The notes below the pieces were generated by a model. That model saw nothing but the letters and a program-made list of their open reading frames with translations, ran no database searches and was not told the origin of the DNA. From positions 1-48,729 of the forward strand of contig NZ_LVCV01000318.1 in the NCBI RefSeq assembly GCF_001647195.1: a stretch of DNA of 48,729 bases, given 5' to 3'. Source of the DNA: Rhodococcus sp. EPR-157 (GTDB lineage: Bacteria > Actinomycetota > Actinomycetes > Mycobacteriales > Mycobacteriaceae). Below are positions 16,201 to 24,351 of this stretch, piece after piece (the stretch's first letter is position 1; every line of letters begins with the position of its first letter). Made by a program: the position numbers and the translations under genes.

Positions 16201-17583
16201 TCAGACTCCGGCCTGCGCAATCACCCGGCCGCTGTCGATCGCGTCGACCAGCGCGCGGTGGTCGGACGTGTTCTGGACGGCATAGGCGTCGGCGAACTCG
16301 CTCATCGCGTTCTCGAACGCGGAACTCGAACCGAGATAGCCCGCGATCTCGACGCGATCTCCCGCCCTCGCGTGAGCGTAGGCCAGGACCCTCCCGCACA
16401 GCCGTCCGTACAACTCCATCCCCTTCGGCGACATCACCTCGATCACCGCGGAACCTTTGCCGTCGCGTAATTGCCGTAGATAGAGATCCCGTTTTGCACC
16501 GTCGGGATCCATACCTCGAGCCCACCCGAGAAAGATATCGCTCGACGCCTGCATGAGCCGTTGCCCCTCGACGACGCGTCGACCCTGGTTGTCGAAGGTC
16601 TCCCCGTCCACGTACGACGCGATGACCGACGCCTGCGCTTCCTTGGCCTGAAGGAACAATGGGTCGGTTTCGTCGGCGCCCTCCATCAGGATGATCCACG
16701 CACGTGTGCCCACGCTGCCGACTCCGACGACCTTGCGGGCGAGCTGAATCGGTCGGTAGGAGTCGAACAGAAGCTGCTTGTCGTGTTGGAAGGTCTCGCG
16801 GTAGGACTGCAACCTGCGATCGAGCTGCCGATAGGTTCCGGCGACATCGTCGACGAGGTCTTCCACCGGCACGATCAATGGCGGGTTCGCGATGATGCGT
16901 CTTCGGCCGTCCATCACCGCCGTGAGCTTGTCGAGCGCCTGAATATTGTTCTTGGAGCGCGCTTTCCGGATAAGATCTTTCGTCCGCTTACGCATCGTGG
17001 CATCGAGCTCGTGCTGAATGGTTTCGAGTTCGTCGGTGATTTCGACGTGCGAGTACCAGACCTCGAGGTTGCCCAGTTCCGATTGGCGCCTGATTGTCTC
17101 CCGATATGCCATTGCACACGATGCGGTGATGCGCCTTCGCTGCTTAGCGGTGAATTCGCGGGAGATCGCTGCCACGGCCAGGCTCGCGACGAGGCGTTTG
17201 ACGTCCCACTCGAACGGGCCACGATAGGTCTCGTCGAAGTCGTTGATATCGAACGCCATTCGGCGCTCCGGCGTTGCGTAGACACCGAAGTTGCTCAGAT
17301 GGGCGTCGCCACAGAGCTGAGTGGTGATGCCCGACGATGGCGACCGCGACAGGTCGTCGGCCATCACCAAGGCGGCCCCGCGGAAGAACGGAAACTCCGA
17401 GGCCGCCATCCTGCCGTACCGAATAGGCACCAACTCGGGCACACGCGTCGCCGCCTGCGTCTCGAGCAGTGCCACCGGATCGCGCGAAGTAACTGTGAGC
17501 GCGGCCAGCGACTCGAGCGGCGTAGATCGCCTGGCCGACTTGCCGCGCTTACGTCGGGAGTCACGGTCGAGAGCGGACGTCAT
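16201..17583 (-). CDS. DUF2252 family protein
   Basis: A 460-residue cytoplasmic protein. Recognised by RYGRMAASEFPFFRGAALVM, the kinase-like motif LCGDAHLSNFG (resembling the H-x-D-x-x-x-x-N loop of aminoglycoside-phosphotransferase folds), DINDFDETYRGPFEWDVKRL, KVVGVGSVGTRAW, WILLMEGAD-like text and VVEGQRLMQASSDIFLGWA. DUF2252 proteins are distant relatives of APH/HipA-type kinases, with no established substrate. Length is usual for the family. The gene is followed without gap by a membrane protein, which may be its partner. Confidence 0.9.
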   Translation of the reverse strand: MTSALDRDSRRKRGKSARRSTPLESLAALTVTSRDPVALLETQAATRVPELVPIRYGRMAASEFPFFRGAALVMADDLSRSPSSGITTQLCGDAHLSNFGVYATPERRMAFDINDFDETYRGPFEWDVKRLVASLAVAAISREFTAKQRRRITASCAMAYRETIRRQSELGNLEVWYSHVEITDELETIQHELDATMRKRTKDLIRKARSKNNIQALDKLTAVMDGRRRIIANPPLIVPVEDLVDDVAGTYRQLDRRLQSYRETFQHDKQLLFDSYRPIQLARKVVGVGSVGTRAWIILMEGADETDPLFLQAKEAQASVIASYVDGETFDNQGRRVVEGQRLMQASSDIFLGWARGMDPDGAKRDLYLRQLRDGKGSAVIEVMSPKGMELYGRLCGRVLAYAHARAGDRVEIAGYLGSSSAFENAMSEFADAYAVQNTSDHRALVDAIDSGRVIAQAGV

Positions 17584-17634
17584 ACACCGATTGTCGGCTA
17601 GCCGGACGACCCCGTCGTCACCCGTCGAGGATGG

Positions 17635-17838
17635 TTATCCCCGACCCGTCTTGCCCTGCAGTTCGCCGATCAGCTCCGACGCTTCCGCCTTCGTCAGGCC
17701 GTCGGGGACCTTTTTGTCGGCCTCCTGCGCGAGGGTGTTCAGGTAGCTCTCCTGCGGTCCGGTGATCGGCTCGTCGCCGGTGACCCACTTCTCGGGATCC
17801 TTCTCGGCGTTCTGGTTTACCTGCTCATTTTCGCTCAT
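17635..17838 (-). CDS. DUF3072 small protein
   Basis: A 67-residue acidic protein with the DUF3072 pattern: DPEKWVTGDEPITGPQESYL, NTLAQEADKKVPDGLTKAEA, SELIGELQGKTGRG. The second half resembles a SAP-like or SMC-hinge-like helix pair used by small actinobacterial proteins. ATG 17838 (MSENEQ) was chosen; an in-frame ATG at 17856 (MGVYERM) is an alternative. It stands alone between the DUF2252 and Excalibur genes. Role unknown. Confidence 0.8.
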   Translation of the reverse strand: MSENEQVNQNAEKDPEKWVTGDEPITGPQESYLNTLAQEADKKVPDGLTKAEASELIGELQGKTGRG

Positions 17839-17993
17839 ACGTTCGTATACGCCCATGCAGTGCGTTCCAAACCCGCTAATTCGGACGAATGACATCAATT
17901 GACTGTTCAATGACCGCGGACGCAAGATCGAACCTCACCCCTCCTCGGATCCGGGGTTTTTCCGCGACCCGAGAACATTGTCAGGAGCTCCAC

Positions 17994-18326
17994 ATGATTC
18001 GCTCGTCCTCCCTCGTTCGCGTCGGCCTCGGCGGTTTCGTCGTCGCTGCAGCCATGGCGACCATGCCCGCCGTCGCCGCGGCCGATCCCGTCACCGACTT
18101 CCTCTGCAACTCCGGATCGTCGCAGTTCTGCCCGGCCGTGATCGCGCCTGCACCTCAGGTTGCGCCGGCACCCCAGGCGGCCCCGCGACCTGCTCCGGCG
18201 CCGAGTGCGTTCGAGTACAAGAATTGCACCGAGGCTCGCGATGCCGGCGCTGCACCCGTGTACCGCGGAGAATACGGCTACGGTCAGCACCTGGATCGCG
18301 ACAACGACGGAATCGGCTGCGAGTAG
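17994..18326 (+). CDS. Secreted Excalibur calcium-binding domain protein
   Basis: A 110-residue exported protein. Start ATG 17994 has a clear AGGAG site 8 bp upstream. The signal peptide MIRSSSLVRVGLGGFVVAAA... is cleaved near VAAADP. A Pro/Ala-rich linker (VAPAPQAAPRPAPAPSA) is followed by the Excalibur domain: YKNCTEARDAGAAPVYRGEY then the EF-hand-like DRDNDGIGCE, with paired cysteines. Extracellular, possibly wall-associated; the family typically binds Ca2+. The gene ends at a strong hairpin. Confidence 0.9.
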   Translation: MIRSSSLVRVGLGGFVVAAAMATMPAVAAADPVTDFLCNSGSSQFCPAVIAPAPQVAPAPQAAPRPAPAPSAFEYKNCTEARDAGAAPVYRGEYGYGQHLDRDNDGIGCE

Positions 18327-18334
18327 TCCTCGAC

Positions 18335-18383
18335 TTCGCACTTGTGCAGGAGAAATCGGGGTTTTTCCCTGCACAAGTGCGAA
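18335..18383 (+). terminator. Long hairpin after the Excalibur gene
   Basis: TTCGCACTTGTGCAGG (18335-18350) and CCTGCACAAGTGCGAA (18368-18383) are perfect 16-bp arms. Inside the loop GAAA...TTTTTC can extend the stem. It lies 8 bp after the stop and 26 bp before the next GTG, so it is a terminator, with a possible second role as a leader structure for the pseudouridine synthase gene. Confidence 0.8.
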
Positions 18384-18408
18384 CTCGGCGGCCGGATAAG
18401 CTCACTCG

Positions 18409-19317
18409 GTGAGACGACGGCAGCAACCGCCGCTGCCGAAGAGGCACGGCCTCGATCCCGCGAGAATTCGGATGCCCGAGGACGGCGAGTGGAACACCGT
18501 CCGCGAGTTCCTGATCGACACCCTCCCCCGCATGTCCGTGACTCGCATCGACGAGATGCTCGACGAGGGCGTCGTCGTCGACATGCAGGGGCCTGTCACG
18601 TCCACTTCTCCGTACGTGCCCGGTGACGCGGTGTGGTTCCACCGAGACCTACCCGTGGAATCCGTTGTGCCGTTCGATATTTCCATCGTCCACCGCGACG
18701 ACGCCATTCTCGTGATCGACAAGCCACACTTCCTGCCGACCATTCCGCGGGGTGGCCACATTCTGCAGACGGCACTCGTACGTCTGCGCCTCGAGCTGGA
18801 TCTGCCCGATCTGATCCCGGCCCATCGACTGGACCGCGTGACCGCCGGGCTGGTGCTGTTCGTCGTCGATCCGGCGCTCCGAGGCGCGTATCAGACACTG
18901 TTCCAGGACCGAAAAGTGAACAAAGTGTACGAAGCGATCGCACCCAACGATCCGACGCTGCAGTTTCCGCTCATGGTAAGCAGTCGTATCGTCAAGGAGA
19001 AGTTCGACTTCGCTGCGCGGGAGGTCGACGGCGAACCGAATGCGGAAACGCGGATCGAACTGATCGACCAACACCGCGACCTCGGGCGTTACCGCTTGCA
19101 CCCGCGGACCGGGCGCACCCATCAGCTGCGGCTGCACATGAATTCGCTCGGCATCCCGATTCTCGGCGACGACCTCTACCCACAGCCGACCGAGCGGCCC
19201 GTCGACGACTTCACAGCCCCACTCCAACTCCTGGCTTCGACACTCGAATTCACCGACCCGCTCTCGGGCGCCGTTCGCCGGTTCGATTCGCGACGAACCC
19301 TCGAGCGGTGGCACTAG
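18409..19317 (+). CDS. RluA-family RNA pseudouridine synthase
   Basis: A 302-residue enzyme converting uridine to pseudouridine in rRNA or tRNA. The catalytic Asp is in AHRLDRVTAGLVLF. Other landmarks are DDAILVIDKPHFLPTIPRGG, KVYEAIAP, HPRTGRTHQLRLHMNSLGIP and ILGDDLYP. The N-terminal part (PRMSVTRIDEMLDEGVVVDM) is a short S4-like RNA-binding segment. GTG start at 18409, close behind the preceding hairpin. Convergent with the channel gene, 10 bp apart. Target uridine not determinable. Confidence 0.92.
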   Translation: MRRRQQPPLPKRHGLDPARIRMPEDGEWNTVREFLIDTLPRMSVTRIDEMLDEGVVVDMQGPVTSTSPYVPGDAVWFHRDLPVESVVPFDISIVHRDDAILVIDKPHFLPTIPRGGHILQTALVRLRLELDLPDLIPAHRLDRVTAGLVLFVVDPALRGAYQTLFQDRKVNKVYEAIAPNDPTLQFPLMVSSRIVKEKFDFAAREVDGEPNAETRIELIDQHRDLGRYRLHPRTGRTHQLRLHMNSLGIPILGDDLYPQPTERPVDDFTAPLQLLASTLEFTDPLSGAVRRFDSRRTLERWH

Positions 19318-19327
19318 CGGAGGTCGA

Positions 19328-20743
19328 TTACGCGGAGTCCACCGTGTCGGGGTGCTGGTTGAGCGCAGCGCTCGCCTGCCGGCGTCGGACATCGATGGCC
19401 TCACCGAGGCGCCGGGCCAAGTGCGGATGGGCACGAACGATGACGTCCATCGTCTCGCGCGAGACCTCGAGTATCGTCGTCTCACTCGACGCGACCACAC
19501 CCGAAATGACCTTCTGACGGGTCAAAGCGGTCAGTCCGAAGTACTCGCCCGGACCGAGTTCTCCGATCGACAGGACATGTCCGTCAGGGGTGTTCACGAC
19601 GAGGGAGACGTGGCCGCGGCTGATGAAACGCAGCGCCTTCGGGACGTCGCCGACGCGCTGCACCACTTCACCAGAGGCGTAGGACACCAACCGAGCTTCG
19701 CCCCGCGCAAGCTGAATGTCTCCCGCCGGGATGTGTAACGCGCTCGCGACTCGCGCCACCTCTGCTTCGACTTCGTCACCGGAGTCGGGTGTCGCGGCAT
19801 CGTCGAGATGAAGGCCGGCGCGCCGCGACGAGTACCAGAGACGCTGCAACAGTATTGTTTTCGCCGCCGACTCATCTGCGGGCGAAGACAGGGGGATAGC
19901 AACCCGATACTGCGCCTCACCGATGGGCGCTGCGCTCGGCTCGAGCAGTGGCGCTCGCGTCGGGACGTCGCGCGCGGTCGCCAGCAACACTTCGACGACG
20001 CGGTCCGGCGGATCATCTGCCGAGAACGTCACTGTGCACGAGGCCTTGTAAGACGCACCCTGCACCCGACTGAGATTCTTGAACGACCCGGTCGCAAGCA
20101 ACGCGTTGGGCACGATCTGCAGTCCGTTTCCGGTATCGATATGCACTGCACGCCAATTCACCTCGACAATCCGGCCTTTGGCTGGTGCGGTATCGAGCCA
20201 GTCCCCGAGCTGAAAGGGCTGCTCGAAAAGTAGCAGCAGTCCAGCGATGATCGACCCGACCGCGTTCTGCAGAGCCAACCCGATCACGATCGACGTGACA
20301 CCCAGCGCCGCGAACAACCCACCTACGTCAGCGCCCCACACAACCGAGAACAACACCCCGAGGCTGATGACGATGACAACGAGGCGGCCGAGATCCACGA
20401 AGATGGACGGTAAGCGGCTGCGCCACGTTCCCGACGATGCGTTGGAGAACAGCACCGCATTCGCCCCGGACAGAACGAACAATATGATCAGGAATCCCAG
20501 GGCGGTCGCGATGATTCGAGACCAACTGGCTTCGACCGACGCACTCTCCACCTGACTGATCAGCAGCAGAAGAGCGAGCGCGGGCAACACGTAATTCCGC
20601 AGCAGTACAACCGGTTTGGCGAAGCTGCTGCCGCGTCGCTGCAATGACGCGTGAACCTCGGTCAGGATCAACAACGCGACGGGGAACACGGCGACGACCA
20701 GTACCGCCGGCCAGAACCAGGATTGGGAAAGCAGATCAGACAT
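19328..20743 (-). CDS. MscS-type channel with C-terminal cyclic-nucleotide-binding domain
   Basis: A 471-residue membrane protein. Hydrophobic segments lie at about 10-28, 48-65, 77-97, 118-137 and the pore-lining helix 141-175 (GGLFAALGVTSIVIGLALQN). The MscS beta domain follows (LLLFEQPFQLGDWLDTAPAK, GRIVEVNWRAVHIDTGNGLQ, IVPNALLATGSFKN). A CRP-like domain occupies ~335-455. Its phosphate-binding cassette reads GELGPGEYFGLTALTRQKVI (396-ish to 413). The Glu of FGE and the later Arg of the usual FGE(L/I)AL...PR.A pattern are both missing. ATG 20743 overlaps the cyclase stop by 8 bp, indicating co-translation. The layout matches the mycobacterial Rv2434c/Rv2435c pair. Likely a ligand-gated or osmotic channel. 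Confidence 0.9.
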   Translation of the reverse strand: MSDLLSQSWFWPAVLVVAVFPVALLILTEVHASLQRRGSSFAKPVVLLRNYVLPALALLLLISQVESASVEASWSRIIATALGFLIILFVLSGANAVLFSNASSGTWRSRLPSIFVDLGRLVVIVISLGVLFSVVWGADVGGLFAALGVTSIVIGLALQNAVGSIIAGLLLLFEQPFQLGDWLDTAPAKGRIVEVNWRAVHIDTGNGLQIVPNALLATGSFKNLSRVQGASYKASCTVTFSADDPPDRVVEVLLATARDVPTRAPLLEPSAAPIGEAQYRVAIPLSSPADESAAKTILLQRLWYSSRRAGLHLDDAATPDSGDEVEAEVARVASALHIPAGDIQLARGEARLVSYASGEVVQRVGDVPKALRFISRGHVSLVVNTPDGHVLSIGELGPGEYFGLTALTRQKVISGVVASSETTILEVSRETMDVIVRAHPHLARRLGEAIDVRRRQASAALNQHPDTVDSA

Positions 20744-22904
20744 CGATGCGGCCTCCGTCCAACGACCAGACCTGCTCAGTGCCGGCCGTACTCGTGACAG
20801 TGCCCGCCGCGGTGAAGTTGTATGCGCCGGACAGTGCGTCACGAACACGTTGGCTCACGAATACCCCTGGCGTCCCAGCAACCTGGTGCACGCGGTGCGC
20901 AAGGTCGAGTGCGTCACCCCACAAGTCGTAGACCATCGACCTCTGTCCCACGAGACCGCTCGACACGGGCCCACTGTCGATGCCGGACCTCAACGTCAAC
21001 CGTGTGCCGTTCTGCAGATTGAACCGCGTCACGATCTCGCCGAGTTCGATCGCGAATCGAACGACCCGTTCGGCGTGGTCGACCCTCGGAACAACCAGCC
21101 CACAACTGGCCAGGAATCCATTGCGCAAGCTGCGCACCTGTTCGACGCCATGGCGCTCGGCCGCTTCTTCGAAGCTGTGGATCAGGGCGTTGAACGCTGC
21201 GGCGGATTGATCGGTGGAGATCGTAGCTTCGTAGTCACTGAACCCGGCGACCTCTGCGAATATGACCGAGACGTTCTGGTGCTCAGCGCTGATGTTCTCC
21301 TCTCCCTCGCGGTAGCGTTTGGCCACCGGTTCGGGCATCAAGCTGTGCAGCAGCTTTTCGTTCTCCTCTTGCTGCGCCTGGAGAAGCTGCTGTTTGGTGG
21401 CGAGGCTGCGGCTCATATCGTTGAATGCCGCGGCCAGATCGCCGAGTTCGTCGTCACTGGTCACCGGAACGCCGATGCCGAGGTTGCCTGCGCTGACTTC
21501 GCGAACTGCGCCCGCCAGCTGCTTGAGCGGACGCGTGAACACCCGGGCGAGTAGCAATGACAACACGCACACGAGCAAGACGATCGCTGCAGTGGACAGC
21601 GCGAGATTGCGGGCAAAGCGATCCACCGGCGCGAGAGCCTCGTCCGAATCGATCTTCGCCACCAGGACCCAGTCGATTCCGGGGATATCCAGCGGAGTGT
21701 AGGCAACCAAAGCGTCGTCGCCGGTGTAGTCGTCCGCAACTTGGACGCCCGTCTCCCCGGCCAACGCCTTGTTCACCGCGAGGGTGTCGACCGGTTGCAG
21801 GAGAATACTGCCGCCGCGTTCGACTTCTCGTTCGGCCACGGTGGGTGAGGTGCCTGCCTCGACGACGGTGTCGAGGAATTCCTCGGGGTCGGTGGTCAGT
21901 AGCCGAGACACCGAACGCATCAGCCGGTCGGGGCCGGCCAGGTACGTCTCACCTGTCTCGCCGAGACCGTCGTCGGCCCAGCCGTTGTCCGCCGTCATGA
22001 CCTTGTTGATGGATTCGATCGGCAACTGCAGCGCGAGCACCCCCGAGATGACGCCGTCCTGACCGATAGGTGTCATCACCCACGAAGTCGGCTTGTCGTA
22101 CGACGGTGCATAGCGTTCGAAGTCGGTGACGAGCGTGTCGTCGACCGAACTCGCCCGCATAGTCTGTTCGAACCCGGTGGCGAGATTCGTTGCGGAGTAC
22201 GGCCCGGTGCGCACGTTCGTGCCGAGGTCGACGCCCTTGTAGGCGCTGTACACGACGTTGCCTGCTGGATCGAGAATGATCGAATCGTCGAATCCGAACC
22301 TGACGGTGAGATCCTCGAAAAAGCCCTGGTAGCGCGCATTCGTCGCCGACCACGCACTGTCGTCGCCCGCCGTGTCCACGGTGATCGCCTGGTCGAAATC
22401 ACCGTTCGCGGGCACTGTGTAGAGGCTCTGCAAGTAGCGTGCGGCCGGGTCGCGAGGAATGAAAAGAGCGGGATCGACCGGTTTTCCGGTGTTTTCTTCG
22501 AGCGCCGGCGCGAATACATCCGAATAATAGGTATCGAGTCCGGCATCTTGCGCCGGAGTCGAAGTTCGTTCTGCCAATTCATCGAATGCTGAGCCGAATT
22601 CGTCGGCAGCATCTATTGTTGTCCGGCTGTGCGTGATCACGGCCGCGGAATTGCGGATCGCATCGAACTTGGCGGTTATTTCCCGAGCTCGTGATTCGCG
22701 AAGTTCCGTCATTCGGTCGAAAGCAGCGTCGCGGAGCGAAGTGGTGCCGGCAACGTAACCGACGGCCCCCACCACCACTACGGACACCACACTCACACTG
22801 AGGAGCATCACCAACAGCTTCGACTGAATTCCCGCCGACAGCAATCGCTTTCGAGTAGATGACCGGGCACGTGCAGAGTATTCGGAGTCCGTTCCAGGCG
22901 CCAA
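20736..22904 (-). CDS. Membrane class III nucleotide cyclase homologue (extracellular sensor-HAMP-cyclase), degenerate active site
   Basis: A 722-residue receptor-type protein. TM1 is at about 28-50, a ~380-residue extracytoplasmic double-Cache-like sensor at 55-425, TM2 at 434-455, HAMP at 453-505 and the class III cyclase domain at 540-715. The usual FADIxGF metal motif is FAEVAGF (E551 for Asp). The second metal Asp (K-T-x-G-D) is R-S-L-R-N595. In YDLWGDALDLAHRV the transition-state Asn is D667 while R671 is kept. It is therefore probably inactive or altered as a cyclase. The start is a TTG at 22904, because an in-frame stop lies just upstream and the next Met is in TM1. Co-translated with the channel gene. 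Confidence 0.88.
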   Translation of the reverse strand: MAPGTDSEYSARARSSTRKRLLSAGIQSKLLVMLLSVSVVSVVVVGAVGYVAGTTSLRDAAFDRMTELRESRAREITAKFDAIRNSAAVITHSRTTIDAADEFGSAFDELAERTSTPAQDAGLDTYYSDVFAPALEENTGKPVDPALFIPRDPAARYLQSLYTVPANGDFDQAITVDTAGDDSAWSATNARYQGFFEDLTVRFGFDDSIILDPAGNVVYSAYKGVDLGTNVRTGPYSATNLATGFEQTMRASSVDDTLVTDFERYAPSYDKPTSWVMTPIGQDGVISGVLALQLPIESINKVMTADNGWADDGLGETGETYLAGPDRLMRSVSRLLTTDPEEFLDTVVEAGTSPTVAEREVERGGSILLQPVDTLAVNKALAGETGVQVADDYTGDDALVAYTPLDIPGIDWVLVAKIDSDEALAPVDRFARNLALSTAAIVLLVCVLSLLLARVFTRPLKQLAGAVREVSAGNLGIGVPVTSDDELGDLAAAFNDMSRSLATKQQLLQAQQEENEKLLHSLMPEPVAKRYREGEENISAEHQNVSVIFAEVAGFSDYEATISTDQSAAAFNALIHSFEEAAERHGVEQVRSLRNGFLASCGLVVPRVDHAERVVRFAIELGEIVTRFNLQNGTRLTLRSGIDSGPVSSGLVGQRSMVYDLWGDALDLAHRVHQVAGTPGVFVSQRVRDALSGAYNFTAAGTVTSTAGTEQVWSLDGGRIDV

Positions 22905-23055
22905 CGCGGTTCACCATGGTTTCTCTGCTGGAGTTGCTCGTCGCTACTCAATTGTGTGGATCGTAGCGAACAATGCACCGATTTGCGTGCCAGCTGGAAT
23001 GAACACAAAGTATCTTTCCTGCCGGGTTCGTTTTCGCCGTCGCCGGTTGCGAACC

Positions 23056-24039
23056 TCAGTCGAGAGAACGTGACGCACGCTTGGCGACGAGCAGTTGCAG
23101 GTCCGCGCGCGCAAGAACAGTGTCGACGGTGTCGCCGTGTTGACTGAAGGCCATTCCCGACGACCAGGAACTCGTCGTAGTGGCGTGAAGTCGGTCGACG
23201 ATCACCCGTGCATCATGTTCGTCGATACCTGGCAAGACGATGACGAATTCGTCGCCGCCGATTCGGGCGACCACATCGGTGGATCGGACATTGGCGCGCA
23301 CCTCGGCGACGAGTTGAGTCAGTACCTGATCGCCGACGTGGTGTCCGTGCTGATCGTTGACTTGTTTGAAGTGATCCAAGTCGACTATCACCAGTGCAAG
23401 CGGCACCGTCGTCCTCTCGAAATCGCGCAGTTGTTTGGCGATGATCCGACGGAACCCGATGCGGTTGAGCGCACCGGTGAGGGGATCCGTTTCGACCTGT
23501 CGCTGTAGCCGCCGATGCAGGTAGCTCGCGGCCTCGAGACAGAACAGAGACGCGAGCATCAAGTTGAGCCATGTCACCACGAGTGCGCTGGTCGGGTTGA
23601 ACGCGAGCGCTACACCCGATGCCGTGATGGCGACGCCCGTCGCCGATCTCGCAGTCAGACGGCTGAAGAACCACCCCAGATAGCACGCAAGCATGGGGTA
23701 GAAGATCAGATTGTTGATCGCGACGAATCCTTGCGTGGAAACAGCCATCTGTACGGCCGTGACCGCAATGAACAGGTAGCCCCCGGCCAGGGCGCAGACC
23801 GGCGGGAACCTGCTTCCCAACACAGCCGGGATCGACACAGCCACAGCAGCAACGCCTGTCCACAACCACGTCCACGCACTCCCGAGTACGCCCGGGTCCG
23901 ACGTGACAGCGTCGAGGACGCCGCTGGCAGCGACGACCGCAGCGGCCAGCGACGTGACGTTGGCAAAGGGCGGATTGGTCCACAGCCGGGTCTTCAGGTT
24001 GCTCACCGGACCACGGAGTCGCTGCGCCATGACGAACAT
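23056..24039 (-). CDS. Membrane diguanylate cyclase (GGDEF)
   Basis: A 327-residue protein that should make c-di-GMP from two GTP. About six hydrophobic segments fill residues ~25-165. The GGDEF domain then shows DPLTGALNRIGFRRIIAKQL, VIVDLDHFKQVNDQHGHHVG and ARIGGDEFVIVLPG, an intact A-site. An RxxD inhibitory site (RSTD) is correctly placed five residues ahead, so product inhibition is expected. No EAL domain. ATG 24039 or 24030 (MAQRL) could start it. It lies 151 bp upstream of the cyclase/channel pair on the same strand, making a nucleotide-signalling cluster. Confidence 0.92.
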   Translation of the reverse strand: MFVMAQRLRGPVSNLKTRLWTNPPFANVTSLAAAVVAASGVLDAVTSDPGVLGSAWTWLWTGVAAVAVSIPAVLGSRFPPVCALAGGYLFIAVTAVQMAVSTQGFVAINNLIFYPMLACYLGWFFSRLTARSATGVAITASGVALAFNPTSALVVTWLNLMLASLFCLEAASYLHRRLQRQVETDPLTGALNRIGFRRIIAKQLRDFERTTVPLALVIVDLDHFKQVNDQHGHHVGDQVLTQLVAEVRANVRSTDVVARIGGDEFVIVLPGIDEHDARVIVDRLHATTTSSWSSGMAFSQHGDTVDTVLARADLQLLVAKRASRSLD

Positions 24040-24351
24040 TCTCGACGTCCGACGGCGAACTCGCTTGCCGACCGACCGCGTCGAAGACGTGTCGAACCTT
24101 CGGACGTCGGACCGTGAGGGAATAGCACGCAGTTGCTACCAGAGGTCACCAGAATGGGGCTACTCCGTAGTGGAACGCCCGCCGCGCCTGCGCGAGGCCT
24201 ACTGCAATAGCGGTTTCTGTGCGAGCGCACTCCGGGGAGTGAGCATTGTCGCCTGCCAGCGTAGACGGACATAACCTCACTCGCGCAGAGACTTTGAGAC
24301 TTGCGTTGATGAATGAGTTCGTCGCCGTCTCATGACCCAGCCTGCCAAGCG
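24040..24351. other. Intergenic region upstream of the GGDEF gene
   Basis: About 310 bp that must contain the GGDEF promoter and the end of the gblE transcript. A 14-bp palindrome CACTCCGGGGAGTG lies at 24228-24241. No gene, RNA or repeat family is recognised. Confidence 0.4.

Noticed and set aside
22905-22917. Alternative ATG start (22917) for the cyclase receptor
   Set aside because: It is in another reading frame (MVNRVGAW...) and would need a frameshift; an in-frame TGA precedes the TTG at 22904.
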